Positions 37,398-49,748 of a stretch of 64,000 nt of DNA are shown piece after piece; the first letter of the stretch is position 1, and every line of letters begins with the position of its first letter. A model generated the notes under the pieces. That model did not search any database. It was given only the letters and a program-made list of their open reading frames with translations, and was not told the DNA's origin. Location of the stretch: assembly GCF_031178445.1 (NCBI RefSeq), contig NZ_JAPSIY010000005.1, forward strand, positions 62,001-126,000, written 5' to 3'. Position numbers and translations under genes: made by a program. The stretch comes from Microbacterium sp. (lineage in GTDB: Bacteria; Actinomycetota; Actinomycetes; Actinomycetales; Microbacteriaceae).

Positions 37398-38685
37398 TCC
37401 GCTGTCCTCCGTCATCCTCGCCCGCCTCTGTCTTCTCGGGGGCACGCTCGACGAACACCGTCGCGATCCCGCGGCCTCGTCCGCGCGATGCGCCGCCGGT
37501 GAGCACAAGACCGTCCACGGTCGCGCTCGCGCCCGGCTGCGGGACCTGGCCGAGTGCCTTGCCGAGCAGGCCGCCGATCGAGTCGACGTCCTCGTCCTCG
37601 AGTTCCAGTCCGAACAGGTCTCCGACGTCTTCGAGGGGCAGCCGCGAGTTCACCCTGAATCGCCCGCCTGCCAGCTCGACGATCTCGGCTGGACCTCGGT
37701 CATACTCATCGGCGATGTCGCCGACGAGCTCCTCGATCAGATCCTCGAGGGTGATGATCCCCGAGATGCCGCCGTGCTCATCGACGACGATGCACACGTG
37801 CACGGCGTCGCGCTTCATCTGCTGCAGCAGTGTCTCGGCGCGCATCGACTCGGGAACGAAGACCGCGGGGCGCGCGATGGGCCGCACGGGCGCACCTCGC
37901 CAGGCGCTCTCATCGCGGTAGGCGAACTGCACCAGGTCCTTGAGATACAGCACCCCGACGACATCGTCCGCGTCGTCGTCCACCACGGGCATCCGCGAGA
38001 CGCCGGTGCGCAGGAAGAGCTCCATTGCCTCGGTCGTGGTCGCCGCGGCATCCACCGTCATCATCTCGGTGCGGGGCACCATCACGGCACGTACGAACTG
38101 GTCGGTGAAGTCGAACACCGAATGGATCAGATCACGGTCGTCCTCTTCGATCAGTGCGTTCGAGGCGGCCTCGTCGACCATGCTGAGCAGCTGCTCCTCC
38201 GAGGCGAAATTGCTGCGTACCCCACCAGGGGTTACCCGGCGACCGGCGGCGACCAGAAGCTGAGCGAGTGGGCCGAGCAACGTCCTCACCCCGCGCACCG
38301 TCGGTGCCCACGCGCGCAGGATCCCGGGGGCGCGCAGGCGGCCGTACGACCGCGGGCTCGCCCCGACCAGCACGAACGTGATGCCGGTCATCAGCACGGC
38401 TGCGGCCAGCATCGCCCACCAGATGCTGGGCAGCAGGGCATCCAGCGCGACGGTGACCAGCACGGCGGCGGTCGTCTCCGAGAGCACGCGCATGAACGCC
38501 ACGGCGTTCACGTGCGGGTCGGGGTCGTCGGCGATGCGCTGCAGCGCCTTGGCGTTCCGCCCCGTCGAGGCGAGCTCTTCGAGGTCTGCTCTGGAGCTCA
38601 CCGAGAAAGCGGCATCCACCGCGGTCATCAGGCCGCCGAACGCGACCAGCAGCACGGCGGCCGCAAGGAGTATGGCCGGGGTCAT
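37390..38685 (-). CDS. Hemolysin/CorC family CBS-domain membrane protein
   Basis: A 431-residue protein. The N-terminal DUF21/CNNM membrane domain (about residues 1-130, three to four helices) is followed by two CBS domains (MVPRTEMMTVDA... and PVVDDDADDVVGVLYLKD..., ICIVVDEHGGISGIITLEDLIEELVGDI) and a C-terminal CorC_HlyC domain. The tail is acidic. The family is tied to Mg2+/Co2+ efflux. ATG overlaps the ybeY stop (ATGA). Its position between ybeY and era is conserved in actinobacteria. Confidence 0.93.
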   Translation of the reverse strand: MTPAILLAAAVLLVAFGGLMTAVDAAFSVSSRADLEELASTGRNAKALQRIADDPDPHVNAVAFMRVLSETTAAVLVTVALDALLPSIWWAMLAAAVLMTGITFVLVGASPRSYGRLRAPGILRAWAPTVRGVRTLLGPLAQLLVAAGRRVTPGGVRSNFASEEQLLSMVDEAASNALIEEDDRDLIHSVFDFTDQFVRAVMVPRTEMMTVDAAATTTEAMELFLRTGVSRMPVVDDDADDVVGVLYLKDLVQFAYRDESAWRGAPVRPIARPAVFVPESMRAETLLQQMKRDAVHVCIVVDEHGGISGIITLEDLIEELVGDIADEYDRGPAEIVELAGGRFRVNSRLPLEDVGDLFGLELEDEDVDSIGGLLGKALGQVPQPGASATVDGLVLTGGASRGRGRGIATVFVERAPEKTEAGEDDGGQRND

Positions 38686-39140
38686 CGGCGGCGTTCGGCG
38701 TGGGCGAATCCCTCGATCAGCGACCGCTGCAGCCCGAACATCTCACGCTCCTCTTCCGGCTCGGCGTGGTCGAAGCCCAGCAGATGCAGCAGGCCGTGCG
38801 TGGTGAGCAGGATGAGCTCGTCCATCAGCGAGTGGCCTGCGGTCTGCGCCTGCGCCTCGGCCACCTGCGGGCACAGCACGATGTCGCCGAGCAGCCCGGG
38901 GGCGGTGGGGCGGTCGGGCGTGCCAGGACGCAGCTCGTCCATCGGGAAGCTCAGCACATCCGTCGGACCGGGCTCGTCCATCCACTGCACGTGCAGCGAC
39001 TCCATAGCGCCCTCATCGACGAGCACGATGGCGACCTCAGCGTCGGGGCTGACGTGCAGCTGCGCGAGGTTGAACTCGGTGAGCCGCTGCAGCACCGTCT
39101 CGTCGACGCTGACCGCCGACTCGTTGTTGATCTCGATCAT
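38682..39140 (-). CDS. ybeY: Endoribonuclease YbeY
   Basis: A 152-residue metalloendoribonuclease acting in 16S rRNA 3' maturation and ribosome quality control. The zinc motif HGLLHLLGFDH is intact near residues 113-123. MDEPGPTDVLSFPMDE is also typical. ATG overlaps the phoH stop by 4 bases, and its own stop overlaps the next start. Confidence 0.95.
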   Translation of the reverse strand: MIEINNESAVSVDETVLQRLTEFNLAQLHVSPDAEVAIVLVDEGAMESLHVQWMDEPGPTDVLSFPMDELRPGTPDRPTAPGLLGDIVLCPQVAEAQAQTAGHSLMDELILLTTHGLLHLLGFDHAEPEEEREMFGLQRSLIEGFAHAERRR

Positions 39141-40240
39141 TCCAGGCCTCGCTTCGGCTTGCGGTCTCGGAGGTTGGGGCGCATCCCCGCACGCCGATCG
39201 GCGCGGTTCGCGAACTCATGCGCCTGCTCGCGTTCGACCCGCGCGGCGGTGCGGCGCTCGTCGTACTCGCTGTACGCGTCGACGATGCGTCCGACGAGCG
39301 AATGGCGCACCACGTCGTCACTCGTCAGCCGTGAGAAGTGGATGTCGTCGATGTCGCCCAGCACGCGCGTGACCAGGCGCAGCCCTGAGGCACCGGTGGG
39401 CAGGTCCACCTGCGTGATGTCACCGGTGACGACCATCTTGGTGCCGAAGCCGAGCCTGGTGAGGAACATCTTCATCTGCTCGGGCGTGGTGTTCTGCGCC
39501 TCGTCGAGCACGACGAAGGAGTCGTTCAGCGTGCGCCCGCGCATGTACGCCAGCGGGGCGACCTCGATCGTGCCCGTCGCCATCAGCCGAGGGACGATCT
39601 CGGGGTCCATCATCTCGTTGAGAGCGTCGTAGAGAGGGCGCAGGTAGGGATCGATCTTGTCGGTCAGCGAACCGGGGAGGAATCCCAGCCGCTCTCCCGC
39701 CTCCACGGCCGGACGGGTCAGGATGATGCGCTGCACCTCCTTGCGCTGCAGCGCCTGCACCGCCTTCGCCATCGCCAGGTACGTCTTGCCTGTTCCGGCC
39801 GGTCCGATGCCGAACACGATCGTGTTCTGCTCGATGGCGTCGACATACTCCTTCTGGCCGAGGGTCTTGGGGCGGATCACCTTGCCGCGGGTGGACAGGA
39901 TCGCCTCGCCCAGCACCTCACTGGGCCGCGGTCCCTCCTCGCGCCTCAGCATCCTGGCCGAGTTCTCCACGTCGCTGGGAACGAGGTCGTAGCCGGAACG
40001 GGTCATCTCTAGCAGTTCCTCGACGAGCTTCCTCGCCGCCGCGACGTCTGCCTCGGTGCCGCCGAGGGTGATCTCGTTGCCGCGCACGAGCACCTGCACG
40101 CGTGGATGCTGCTTCTCGAGCACACGCAGCAGGCGGTCCTGCGGGCCGAGCAGCTGAACCATCGCGACGCCGTCGGCGAAGATGCGCTCGGTGTGCTCGG
40201 GCTGAGCGGGAAAACGGGGTGTGGGTTCGTCAGAAGCCAA
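39137..40240 (-). CDS. PhoH family ATPase
   Basis: A 367-residue PhoH-like P-loop ATPase with Walker A GPAGTGKT at 146-153 and FVVLDEAQNTT as Walker B. The first 90 residues form the KH-like N-terminal part. TTG at 40240 is chosen: GAGGAGAG lies at good spacing upstream, the codon overlaps the hit stop region by 11 bases, and the resulting MASDEPTP start avoids the artificial N terminus of the track ORF. It is linked to ybeY, suggesting an RNA-related role (inference). Confidence 0.92.
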   Translation of the reverse strand: MASDEPTPRFPAQPEHTERIFADGVAMVQLLGPQDRLLRVLEKQHPRVQVLVRGNEITLGGTEADVAAARKLVEELLEMTRSGYDLVPSDVENSARMLRREEGPRPSEVLGEAILSTRGKVIRPKTLGQKEYVDAIEQNTIVFGIGPAGTGKTYLAMAKAVQALQRKEVQRIILTRPAVEAGERLGFLPGSLTDKIDPYLRPLYDALNEMMDPEIVPRLMATGTIEVAPLAYMRGRTLNDSFVVLDEAQNTTPEQMKMFLTRLGFGTKMVVTGDITQVDLPTGASGLRLVTRVLGDIDDIHFSRLTSDDVVRHSLVGRIVDAYSEYDERRTAARVEREQAHEFANRADRRAGMRPNLRDRKPKRGLE

Positions 40241-40577
40241 CGAGCTTGCTCTCCTCGATGTCGCCGAGCACGTGTGCATGCACATGGAACACGGACTGGC
40301 CGGCGCTGGCGCCGTTGTTGAATATGAGTCGGTACTCGCCGCCGGCGTGCTCGTCGGCGAGACGCTTGGCCATCGCGATCATCGCGGCCAGCAGTTCCGG
40401 GTCGCCCTGAGCCAGCTCGGTGACGTCACGGTACCGCTCGGTCTTGGGGATCACGAGCGCGTGCAGCGGGGCCTGGGGGTTGATGTCGCGGATCGCGAAG
40501 ACCCGGTCGTCGTCGGCGAGCAGCTCGCCGGGGATCTCCCCGTTCAGGATGCGGGTGAAGATCGAGGGTTCCGTCAT
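40230..40577 (-). CDS. Histidine triad (HIT) hydrolase
   Basis: A 115-residue HINT-type nucleotide hydrolase or transferase with the histidine triad HVHAHV near the C terminus and PLHALVIPKTERY in the middle. It begins the hit-phoH-ybeY-corC-era operon. ATG at 40577 has no Shine-Dalgarno but TAGACT 7 nt upstream, so a leaderless mRNA is predicted. Confidence 0.93.
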   Translation of the reverse strand: MTEPSIFTRILNGEIPGELLADDDRVFAIRDINPQAPLHALVIPKTERYRDVTELAQGDPELLAAMIAMAKRLADEHAGGEYRLIFNNGASAGQSVFHVHAHVLGDIEESKLVGF

Positions 40578-40584
40578 GGGGTTC

Positions 40585-40590
40585 AGTCTA
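40585..40590 (-). promoter_or_regulatory. -10 box of the hit operon, leaderless
   Basis: TAGACT on the minus strand with 7 nt to ATG at 40577. Confidence 0.55.
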
Positions 40591-40619
40591 CTTACCGGCC
40601 GCAGCCGCCGGCCGGATGC

Positions 40620-41348
40620 TCACCAGCGTCCGAGCATGGCCGACAGCACGGCGATCGCCGCCGGCCCTGCGGTCGACGTGCGAAGCACCGTGTCTCCGAG
40701 GCGCACCCGCTCGGCTCCCGCCGCCTCCAGTCGCTCGAGCTCCTCGGGCGCGATCCCACCCTCGGGCCCCACGACCAGCACGATCTCCCGTCCGTCCGGC
40801 CTGATGCTCGACAGCTGCGTGTCCGCCCAAGGGTCGAGCAGCAGCATCCGAGATCCGGCAGCCCGCTGCGCCAATCGAGCGGTCGACTGCACCTCGGCGA
40901 CATCGGGGATCCACGCCCGGTGCGCCTGCTTGGCCGCCTCCCGGACGATGCTCGACCAGCGCTCACGCCCCTTCGCCGCCTTCGCCCCCTCCCAGCGGGA
41001 GACGCTGCGCGCCGCCTGCCATGGCACGATCTCGTCGACGCCGAGTTCGCACGCCGCCTGTACGGCCAGCTCGTCCCGGTCGCCCTTCGCGAGCGCCTGC
41101 GCCAGGACGATCCGTGATTCGGGCTCATCCTGCACGGAACGGCGTGCGATGCGAACGCTGACCTGCGACGCCGACACGTCCTCGACCGAGCCCTCGAGCC
41201 AGACGCCGGATCCGTCACCGATCGAGACGCTCTCGCCGACTCGGACCCTTCGCACGACGGCAGCGTGCTTGGCCTCCGCCCCCGTGAGCGTGATCAGCTC
41301 GCCGACGTCTGCGGTGGAGCAGTCAGGAACGATGAAGTGCAGTGCCAT
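40620..41348 (-). CDS. rsmE: 16S rRNA (uracil-1498-N3)-methyltransferase RsmE
   Basis: A 242-residue SPOUT methyltransferase. The SAM-binding knot has LVVGPEGGIAPEELE and RLGDTVLRTSTAGPAAIAVLSAM, both diagnostic. The N-terminal PUA-like domain contains LTGAEAKHAAVVRRVRVGE. ATG at 41348 has GGAG upstream and follows dnaJ by 21 nt; the hrcA-dnaJ-rsmE order is common in Gram-positive bacteria. Confidence 0.95.
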   Translation of the reverse strand: MALHFIVPDCSTADVGELITLTGAEAKHAAVVRRVRVGESVSIGDGSGVWLEGSVEDVSASQVSVRIARRSVQDEPESRIVLAQALAKGDRDELAVQAACELGVDEIVPWQAARSVSRWEGAKAAKGRERWSSIVREAAKQAHRAWIPDVAEVQSTARLAQRAAGSRMLLLDPWADTQLSSIRPDGREIVLVVGPEGGIAPEELERLEAAGAERVRLGDTVLRTSTAGPAAIAVLSAMLGRW

Positions 41349-41369
41349 GAGGCTCCGATCCGGGGTCGA

Positions 41370-43563
<2,194 letters not shown>

Positions 43564-43574
43564 GACCCCTCCCG

Positions 43575-43601
43575 CTGGCACTCCAACCTTCTGAGTGCCA
43601 A
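43575..43601. promoter_or_regulatory. CIRCE operator
   Basis: CTGGCACTC-N9-GAGTGCCAA, a 9-9-9 arrangement with 8 of 9 arm positions paired and close to the consensus TTAGCACTC-N9-GAGTGCTAA. It lies 12-38 nt upstream of hrcA. Confidence 0.9.
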
Positions 43602-43606
43602 TCCTA
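43601..43606 (-). promoter_or_regulatory. -10 box of the hrcA-dnaJ operon
   Basis: TAGGAT on the minus strand, touching CIRCE; the predicted start near 43594 lies inside the operator. Confidence 0.55.
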
Positions 43607-43773
43607 CTCGTGTCCGCCTGGGTCGAGCCCGAGACCCTCCGCGTTATCGCGTCGAGGCCGCTCGGCGAGATCGGAAACGCCTCTGAGGACTCGCTCCGCC
43701 ACGCATCACCGATCCCGACCGGCGGGGCTGCGGGTGGGGCTGCGTCAGAGGGCGCGAGGGGCGGCGGCCAGGA

Positions 43774-44994
43774 TCAGTCCGTGAGCGCACGCACCACCGC
43801 GTCCGCCAGGAGTCGTCCGCGCAGGGTGAGGCGAACGCGCCGTTCCCGCAACGCAGCGGTGGGGTCGACGAGGCCGTCGGAGAGCAGACCCGCGACCCGA
43901 TCGCGACGATCTGCGGCGATCTCGTCGATGGCCAGCCCTTCGACGAGGCGGCTCTGCAGCAGCACCCGCTCGAGCAGCCTGGCCTCCGCGTCGGGGCGCT
44001 CTCTGCCCGCCGCCGGCGAATCTCCGGCGTCGAGCCGCTGGGCGTACGCTGCCGGGTGCTTGACGTTCCACCATCGCAGTCCGGCGACATGACTGTGCGC
44101 GCCCGGCCCGAAGCCCCACCAGTCGCTGCCCCGCCAGTACGCCAGGTTGTGCCGCGATCGGTTGCCGTCGTGACGCGCCCAGTTGCTCACCTCGTACCAG
44201 GCGAAGCCCGCTGCCGACAGTCGGGCGTCGGCGGCCTCGTACATGTCGGCCTGCAGATCGTCGTCAGGGGCCGGGACCTCGCCGCGTCGGATCTGCCTGG
44301 CCAGCTTCGTGCCGTCCTCGATGATCAGGGCGTATGCCGAGATGTGGTCGGGCTCCAGTGCGAGGGCGGCGTCGAGCGACGTCTCCCAATCGGCGAGCGA
44401 CTCCCCCGGCGCGCCGTAGATGAGATCGACGCTGACGTCGAGGCCGGCGTCTCGCGCGGCGTGCACCGCGGTGCTGACGTTCTCGGGCCGATGGGTGCGA
44501 TCCAGCGCCGCGAGCACGTGCGGAACCGCGGACTGCATCCCGATCGACATCCGCGTCACGCCGGCATCGGCGAGTGTGCGCACCACCTCGGGTGTGACCG
44601 TGTCGGGGTTCGCCTCGACCGTCACCTCGGCGCCGTCGCGGATGCCGAACGCCGAGACGACGCCGTCCAGCATCCGCCCGAGATCTCCGGCCGGCAGCAG
44701 TGTCGGGGTGCCGCCTCCGAAGAAGACCGTGTCGAGCGGGCGGAGTGCGTCCGCATCGGACAGGACTCCCTGCGCCAGCGCCACCTCCCTCAGGAGAGTC
44801 GACGCGTAGTCCTCCTGCTTCGCGCCGCGCAGCTCGCCCGAGGTGTAGGTGTTGAAGTCGCAGTAGCCGCAGCGGACCCGGCAGAAGGGCACGTGCAGGT
44901 ACGCGGAGAACGGTACGGCGATATCGGGCGTGAGGTCAGCGGGCAGTCGCCCGTCTGCGGGTGCGGGATCGCCCAGCGGAAGTGCACCCGCCAT
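43774..44994 (-). CDS. hemW: HemW-like radical SAM protein (heme chaperone)
   Basis: A 406-residue radical SAM protein, formerly called oxygen-independent coproporphyrinogen oxidase. The cluster motif CxxxCxxC is at C38, C42 and C45 (FCRVRCGYC), followed by VFFGGGTPTLL and VTVEANPDT. HemW members bind and deliver heme rather than oxidise coproporphyrinogen. ATG at 44994 overlaps the DUF1990 gene stop by one base (TGATG). Confidence 0.93.
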   Translation of the reverse strand: MAGALPLGDPAPADGRLPADLTPDIAVPFSAYLHVPFCRVRCGYCDFNTYTSGELRGAKQEDYASTLLREVALAQGVLSDADALRPLDTVFFGGGTPTLLPAGDLGRMLDGVVSAFGIRDGAEVTVEANPDTVTPEVVRTLADAGVTRMSIGMQSAVPHVLAALDRTHRPENVSTAVHAARDAGLDVSVDLIYGAPGESLADWETSLDAALALEPDHISAYALIIEDGTKLARQIRRGEVPAPDDDLQADMYEAADARLSAAGFAWYEVSNWARHDGNRSRHNLAYWRGSDWWGFGPGAHSHVAGLRWWNVKHPAAYAQRLDAGDSPAAGRERPDAEARLLERVLLQSRLVEGLAIDEIAADRRDRVAGLLSDGLVDPTAALRERRVRLTLRGRLLADAVVRALTD

Positions 44995-45644
44995 CAGATC
45001 GGTGTCGCGTACAACGGGGAGATCGCCCGAAGATAGAGCGCGAACAACTCGCGTCGGCGTCGCTTGACGAGACCGGGAAGCCGATACAGCATCGACACCG
45101 GAGCGTCGAAGGCCCGCACCGTGAACCAGACCTCGTCGGTGTCCTCGCGCCAGTCGACGTCGAACGACTCCTCGCCACTGACGACCGAGCCGCCGATGGT
45201 CCCCAGCACGAAGCCGATGCGGCGCCGCTCCTCGGTGACCGAGATGACCCGCAGCTCGGCATCGGCGCGCATGCCCTTCACGCGGCCACGCAGCTTCAGC
45301 GTCATGCCGGGTGCGACGAACGGGGTGCCCTCGGCGTCGAATCGCTGCTCGACCTGAGTGCGGTTCGGTGCGATCGGCGATCCCTCCGCGTCGAAGCTCA
45401 CACCCGTGTACGCCGTGCCCGAGGCCGGACGGACGTCGGAGAGCTCGAGCCCCGCGGCGCGCTGAGCCGTCCAGGACAGCAGTGCCTCGCCGGCACTGCG
45501 GAATCGTTCCTCGCCGCTGCCGATACGCCAGGACTCCTCGGCGGGGATGCTGCGCTCCGGCGGATACTGCATCAGATCGGGGGCGTGCGTCGCCCCGACC
45601 GCGGCATAGTCCACCGTGCCTTCTCGGAATGTCCCGCGACGCAT
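44994..45644 (-). CDS. DUF1990 family protein
   Basis: A 216-residue protein of the DUF1990 family, unknown in function. It opens MRRGTFREGTVDYAAVGATHA and has GSGEERFRSAGEALLSWTAQRAAG in the first third and FVLGTIGGSVVSGEESFDVDW further on, both family-typical; it looks like a START/polyketide-cyclase-like fold. ATG at 45644 is leaderless after TAGGCT; the upstream part of the track ORF is rejected. It is probably cotranscribed with hemW. Confidence 0.82.
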   Translation of the reverse strand: MRRGTFREGTVDYAAVGATHAPDLMQYPPERSIPAEESWRIGSGEERFRSAGEALLSWTAQRAAGLELSDVRPASGTAYTGVSFDAEGSPIAPNRTQVEQRFDAEGTPFVAPGMTLKLRGRVKGMRADAELRVISVTEERRRIGFVLGTIGGSVVSGEESFDVDWREDTDEVWFTVRAFDAPVSMLYRLPGLVKRRRRELFALYLRAISPLYATPI

Positions 45645-45651
45645 GGGCTCA

Positions 45652-45657
45652 AGCCTA
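45652..45657 (-). promoter_or_regulatory. -10 box of the DUF1990-hemW operon, leaderless
   Basis: TAGGCT on the minus strand with 7 nt to ATG at 45644. Confidence 0.55.
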
Positions 45658-45713
45658 CGTGAGCTGCCTGGACAGCGGCTCACGACCCGCAGCATCCGAG
45701 GATGCCGCGGTGA

Positions 45714-47567
<1,854 letters not shown>

Positions 47568-47599
47568 GTGGTCCTTGGAAGTCCGAAAGGGTTCTGATG

Positions 47600-47605
47600 A
47601 TTCTA
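47600..47605 (-). promoter_or_regulatory. Candidate -10 box of lepA
   Basis: TAGAAT on the minus strand, giving a leader of about 26 nt that contains the AAGGA ribosome binding site. Confidence 0.4.
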
Positions 47606-47646
47606 CGTTCAGGGCGGCCTAATCCCCCATTCACGCTGAGCGGTGA

Positions 47647-47652
47647 TAGTCT
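47647..47652 (+). promoter_or_regulatory. Candidate extended -10 box of the peptide ABC operon
   Basis: TGATAGTCT (TG one base before TAGTCT), predicting a leader of about 170 nt before the first permease gene. Confidence 0.35.
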
Positions 47653-47750
47653 CGCGAAGTTGCCTAGGCGGAACCGGTGAGACCGGATGCCGCGTGCGAC
47701 AGGACTCCGTCACAGCCCGAGTGCGGAAGCGGATGTGCGTAACCCTACGG

Positions 47751-47834
47751 ATGATGCTTGAATTGCATCCCGACCCAGCGTTGCGTCGGCAGATCCCGCG
47801 CACGGCTGTAGAAGAGAAAGAATCACCACCTTGA
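47751..47834 (+). CDS. Possible 27-codon upstream ORF before the ABC permease
   Basis: A short frame starting ATGATG whose TGA overlaps the TTG start of the permease gene (TTGA). It could mediate translational coupling to the weakly initiated TTG. The sequence MMLELHPDPALRRQ... matches nothing I know. It may be chance; only its junction with the next gene argues for it. Confidence 0.3.
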   Translation: MMLELHPDPALRRQIPRTAVEEKESPP

Positions 47835-48814
47835 TCAAGTATCTCGTGCGCCGGACACTCGGCTGGCTGCTCATGATCGTGGTCGCGACCAACATCACGT
47901 ATTTCCTGGCCTGGTCCTTCCTCGATCCTCGAAGCAACTACGTGGCCAGAAGGCCCCCTCTCAGTCCGGAGCAGATCGAGAATCTGCTTGCTCCGCGCAA
48001 CCTCAGCGACAGCGTCCCGCTGATCGAAAGGTGGTGGAACTGGTTCACCGGCATCCTGCTGCGGTGGGACTGGGGAGTCAGCCCCACCGGCGGCTCGGTC
48101 AACGAGCAGATCGGCTTCCGCATGTGGGTGAGCGCCGAGCTCGTCCTCGGTGCGACCGTCATCATGACGGTGCTGGGCATCGCGATCGGCGTGTACACCG
48201 CTTCGCGTCAGTACAAGGTCGGCGACCGCATCTGGCAGGCCGTGTCGATCGTCACGATGAACATCAACATCATCGTGGCGGCTCTGGCCGTGGTGATCCT
48301 CGCGATCAACTTCAACAACTGGGTCGGCGAGCGGGTCTTCTACGTCACGGGGTCCTCGTCCGAGGGCGTGACCGGGTTCTTCCCCGTCATCATCGACACC
48401 CTGCAGCACCTGATCCTGCCGACGATCGCGTTGGTGATCACGGGCTATGCGGCGACGCACTTCCTGCAGCGCTCGCTGCTGCTCGACAACATCAAGGCCG
48501 ACTACGTGCGCACCGCACGTGCCAAGGGGCTCACCAAGCAGCAGGCGATCCGCCGTCACGCGCTGCGCACGGCCCTCATCCCGGTGTCCACGCAGGTCGC
48601 TTTCGCCATCCCCGGCATCTTCACCGGCGCCATCCTGACCGAGTCGATCTTCGCCTGGCAGGGCATGGGCCGCTACTTCCTGACCACCATCAACGGCAAC
48701 GACGTGCACGGCGTCGTCGCCGTCGCGGCCTTCGGCGCCGTGCTGACCGCGATCGGCGCCCTGCTCGCCGATATCGCCGTCGTGGTCCTCGACCCGCGAG
48801 TGAGGGTGAGCTGA
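47831..48814 (+). CDS. ABC transporter permease, DppB-like
   Basis: A 327-residue inner-membrane permease of the peptide/nickel family (BPD type). It begins MIKYLVRRTLGWLLMIVVAT as usual, has about six helices, and the EAA loop region appears in ADYVRTARAKGLTKQQAIRRHALR near residue 220. The start is TTG with only a weak purine stretch upstream; no better start exists because the family N terminus is right here. An upstream short ORF ends over this TTG. It is the first gene of the importer operon. Confidence 0.92.
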   Translation: MIKYLVRRTLGWLLMIVVATNITYFLAWSFLDPRSNYVARRPPLSPEQIENLLAPRNLSDSVPLIERWWNWFTGILLRWDWGVSPTGGSVNEQIGFRMWVSAELVLGATVIMTVLGIAIGVYTASRQYKVGDRIWQAVSIVTMNINIIVAALAVVILAINFNNWVGERVFYVTGSSSEGVTGFFPVIIDTLQHLILPTIALVITGYAATHFLQRSLLLDNIKADYVRTARAKGLTKQQAIRRHALRTALIPVSTQVAFAIPGIFTGAILTESIFAWQGMGRYFLTTINGNDVHGVVAVAAFGAVLTAIGALLADIAVVVLDPRVRVS

Positions 48815-48815
48815 C

Positions 48816-49748
48816 ATGAGCACCGAGATGATCGATCCCCAGGTCCAGCCGCCGGTCGGCCCTGAGACCACGGCCGAGCGCATCCCCAGCAAGCAGCTCT
48901 CCAAGTGGACGCTGTACACGCGGCGCTTCATGCGCAACAAGCCCGCAGTGGTCGGCGTGGTGATCTTCGTGCTGATGGTGCTGTACTCCATCGTCGTGCC
49001 GCTGACGTCGCCGTACACGATCGAGGACATGGACTTCCTGAACCTCAGCACCGGCCCCTCGGCCGAGCACTGGTTCGGAACGGACGCCTCCGGTCACGAC
49101 ATCTGGACCCAGACCGCCGTCGGCCTGCAGCGCTCACTGATGATCGCGGTGACGGTGTCGGTCGGCGTCACCGTGCTCTCCGCGATCGTCGGCGCCGCCG
49201 CGGCCTACTTCCGCGGCAGGGTCGAGCGCTTCACACTGCTGGTCATCCACTTCCTGATGGTGATCCCCACCTTCCTGATCCTCGCCCTCGTCTCCAACAA
49301 CGCGGGCGGCGACTGGCGGGTCATCTCACTGGCCATGATCTTCATCAGCTGGTTCTTCCCTGCTCGCGTGATCTGGACGATGGCGCTCTCGCTGCGGGAG
49401 CGCGAGTACGTCGATGCCGCGCGGTACATGGGCGTGAGCGGCATGCGCATCGTGATGCGGCACCTCGTGCCGAACATCGGCTCCCTGCTCGTGATCAACT
49501 TCACCCTCGGCGTGGTGAGCGCCGTTATGACCGAGACCGGCCTGTCGTTCATCGGTTTCGGTGTCAAGATCCCCGATGTCTCTCTCGGGTCGCTGATCGG
49601 CATCGGCGCGGCGAGCGTGACGAGCGCCCCGTGGCTGTTCTACTTCCCCGCTCTCGCGCTCACGCTGTTGACCGTCTCGATGGCGCTGGTCGCCGACGGC
49701 CTGCGCGACGCGCTCGATCCCACTTCTGCGGCGGGAGGCCGCGCATGA
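48816..49748 (+). CDS. ABC transporter permease, DppC-like
   Basis: A 310-residue partner permease. A cytoplasmic N-terminal segment of about 45 residues precedes the first helix; FGTDASGHDIWTQTAVG is the typical periplasmic motif, and REREYVDAARYMGVSGMRIVMRHLVPN is the EAA loop that contacts the ATPase. ATG at 48816 follows the previous stop by one base; its own stop overlaps the ATPase start (ATGA). Confidence 0.93.
   Translation: MSTEMIDPQVQPPVGPETTAERIPSKQLSKWTLYTRRFMRNKPAVVGVVIFVLMVLYSIVVPLTSPYTIEDMDFLNLSTGPSAEHWFGTDASGHDIWTQTAVGLQRSLMIAVTVSVGVTVLSAIVGAAAAYFRGRVERFTLLVIHFLMVIPTFLILALVSNNAGGDWRVISLAMIFISWFFPARVIWTMALSLREREYVDAARYMGVSGMRIVMRHLVPNIGSLLVINFTLGVVSAVMTETGLSFIGFGVKIPDVSLGSLIGIGAASVTSAPWLFYFPALALTLLTVSMALVADGLRDALDPTSAAGGRA

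Noticed and set aside
37198-39372. 724-residue plus-strand ORF
   Set aside because: Antisense to era, the CorC-like gene and ybeY, all of which show conserved motifs. The predicted product is a low-complexity shadow.
43607-43773. Small gene between hemW and hrcA
   Set aside because: The 167-bp gap contains only short GC-rich frames and a repeated GGGGCTGCG; no start with binding site or -10 spacing was convincing.
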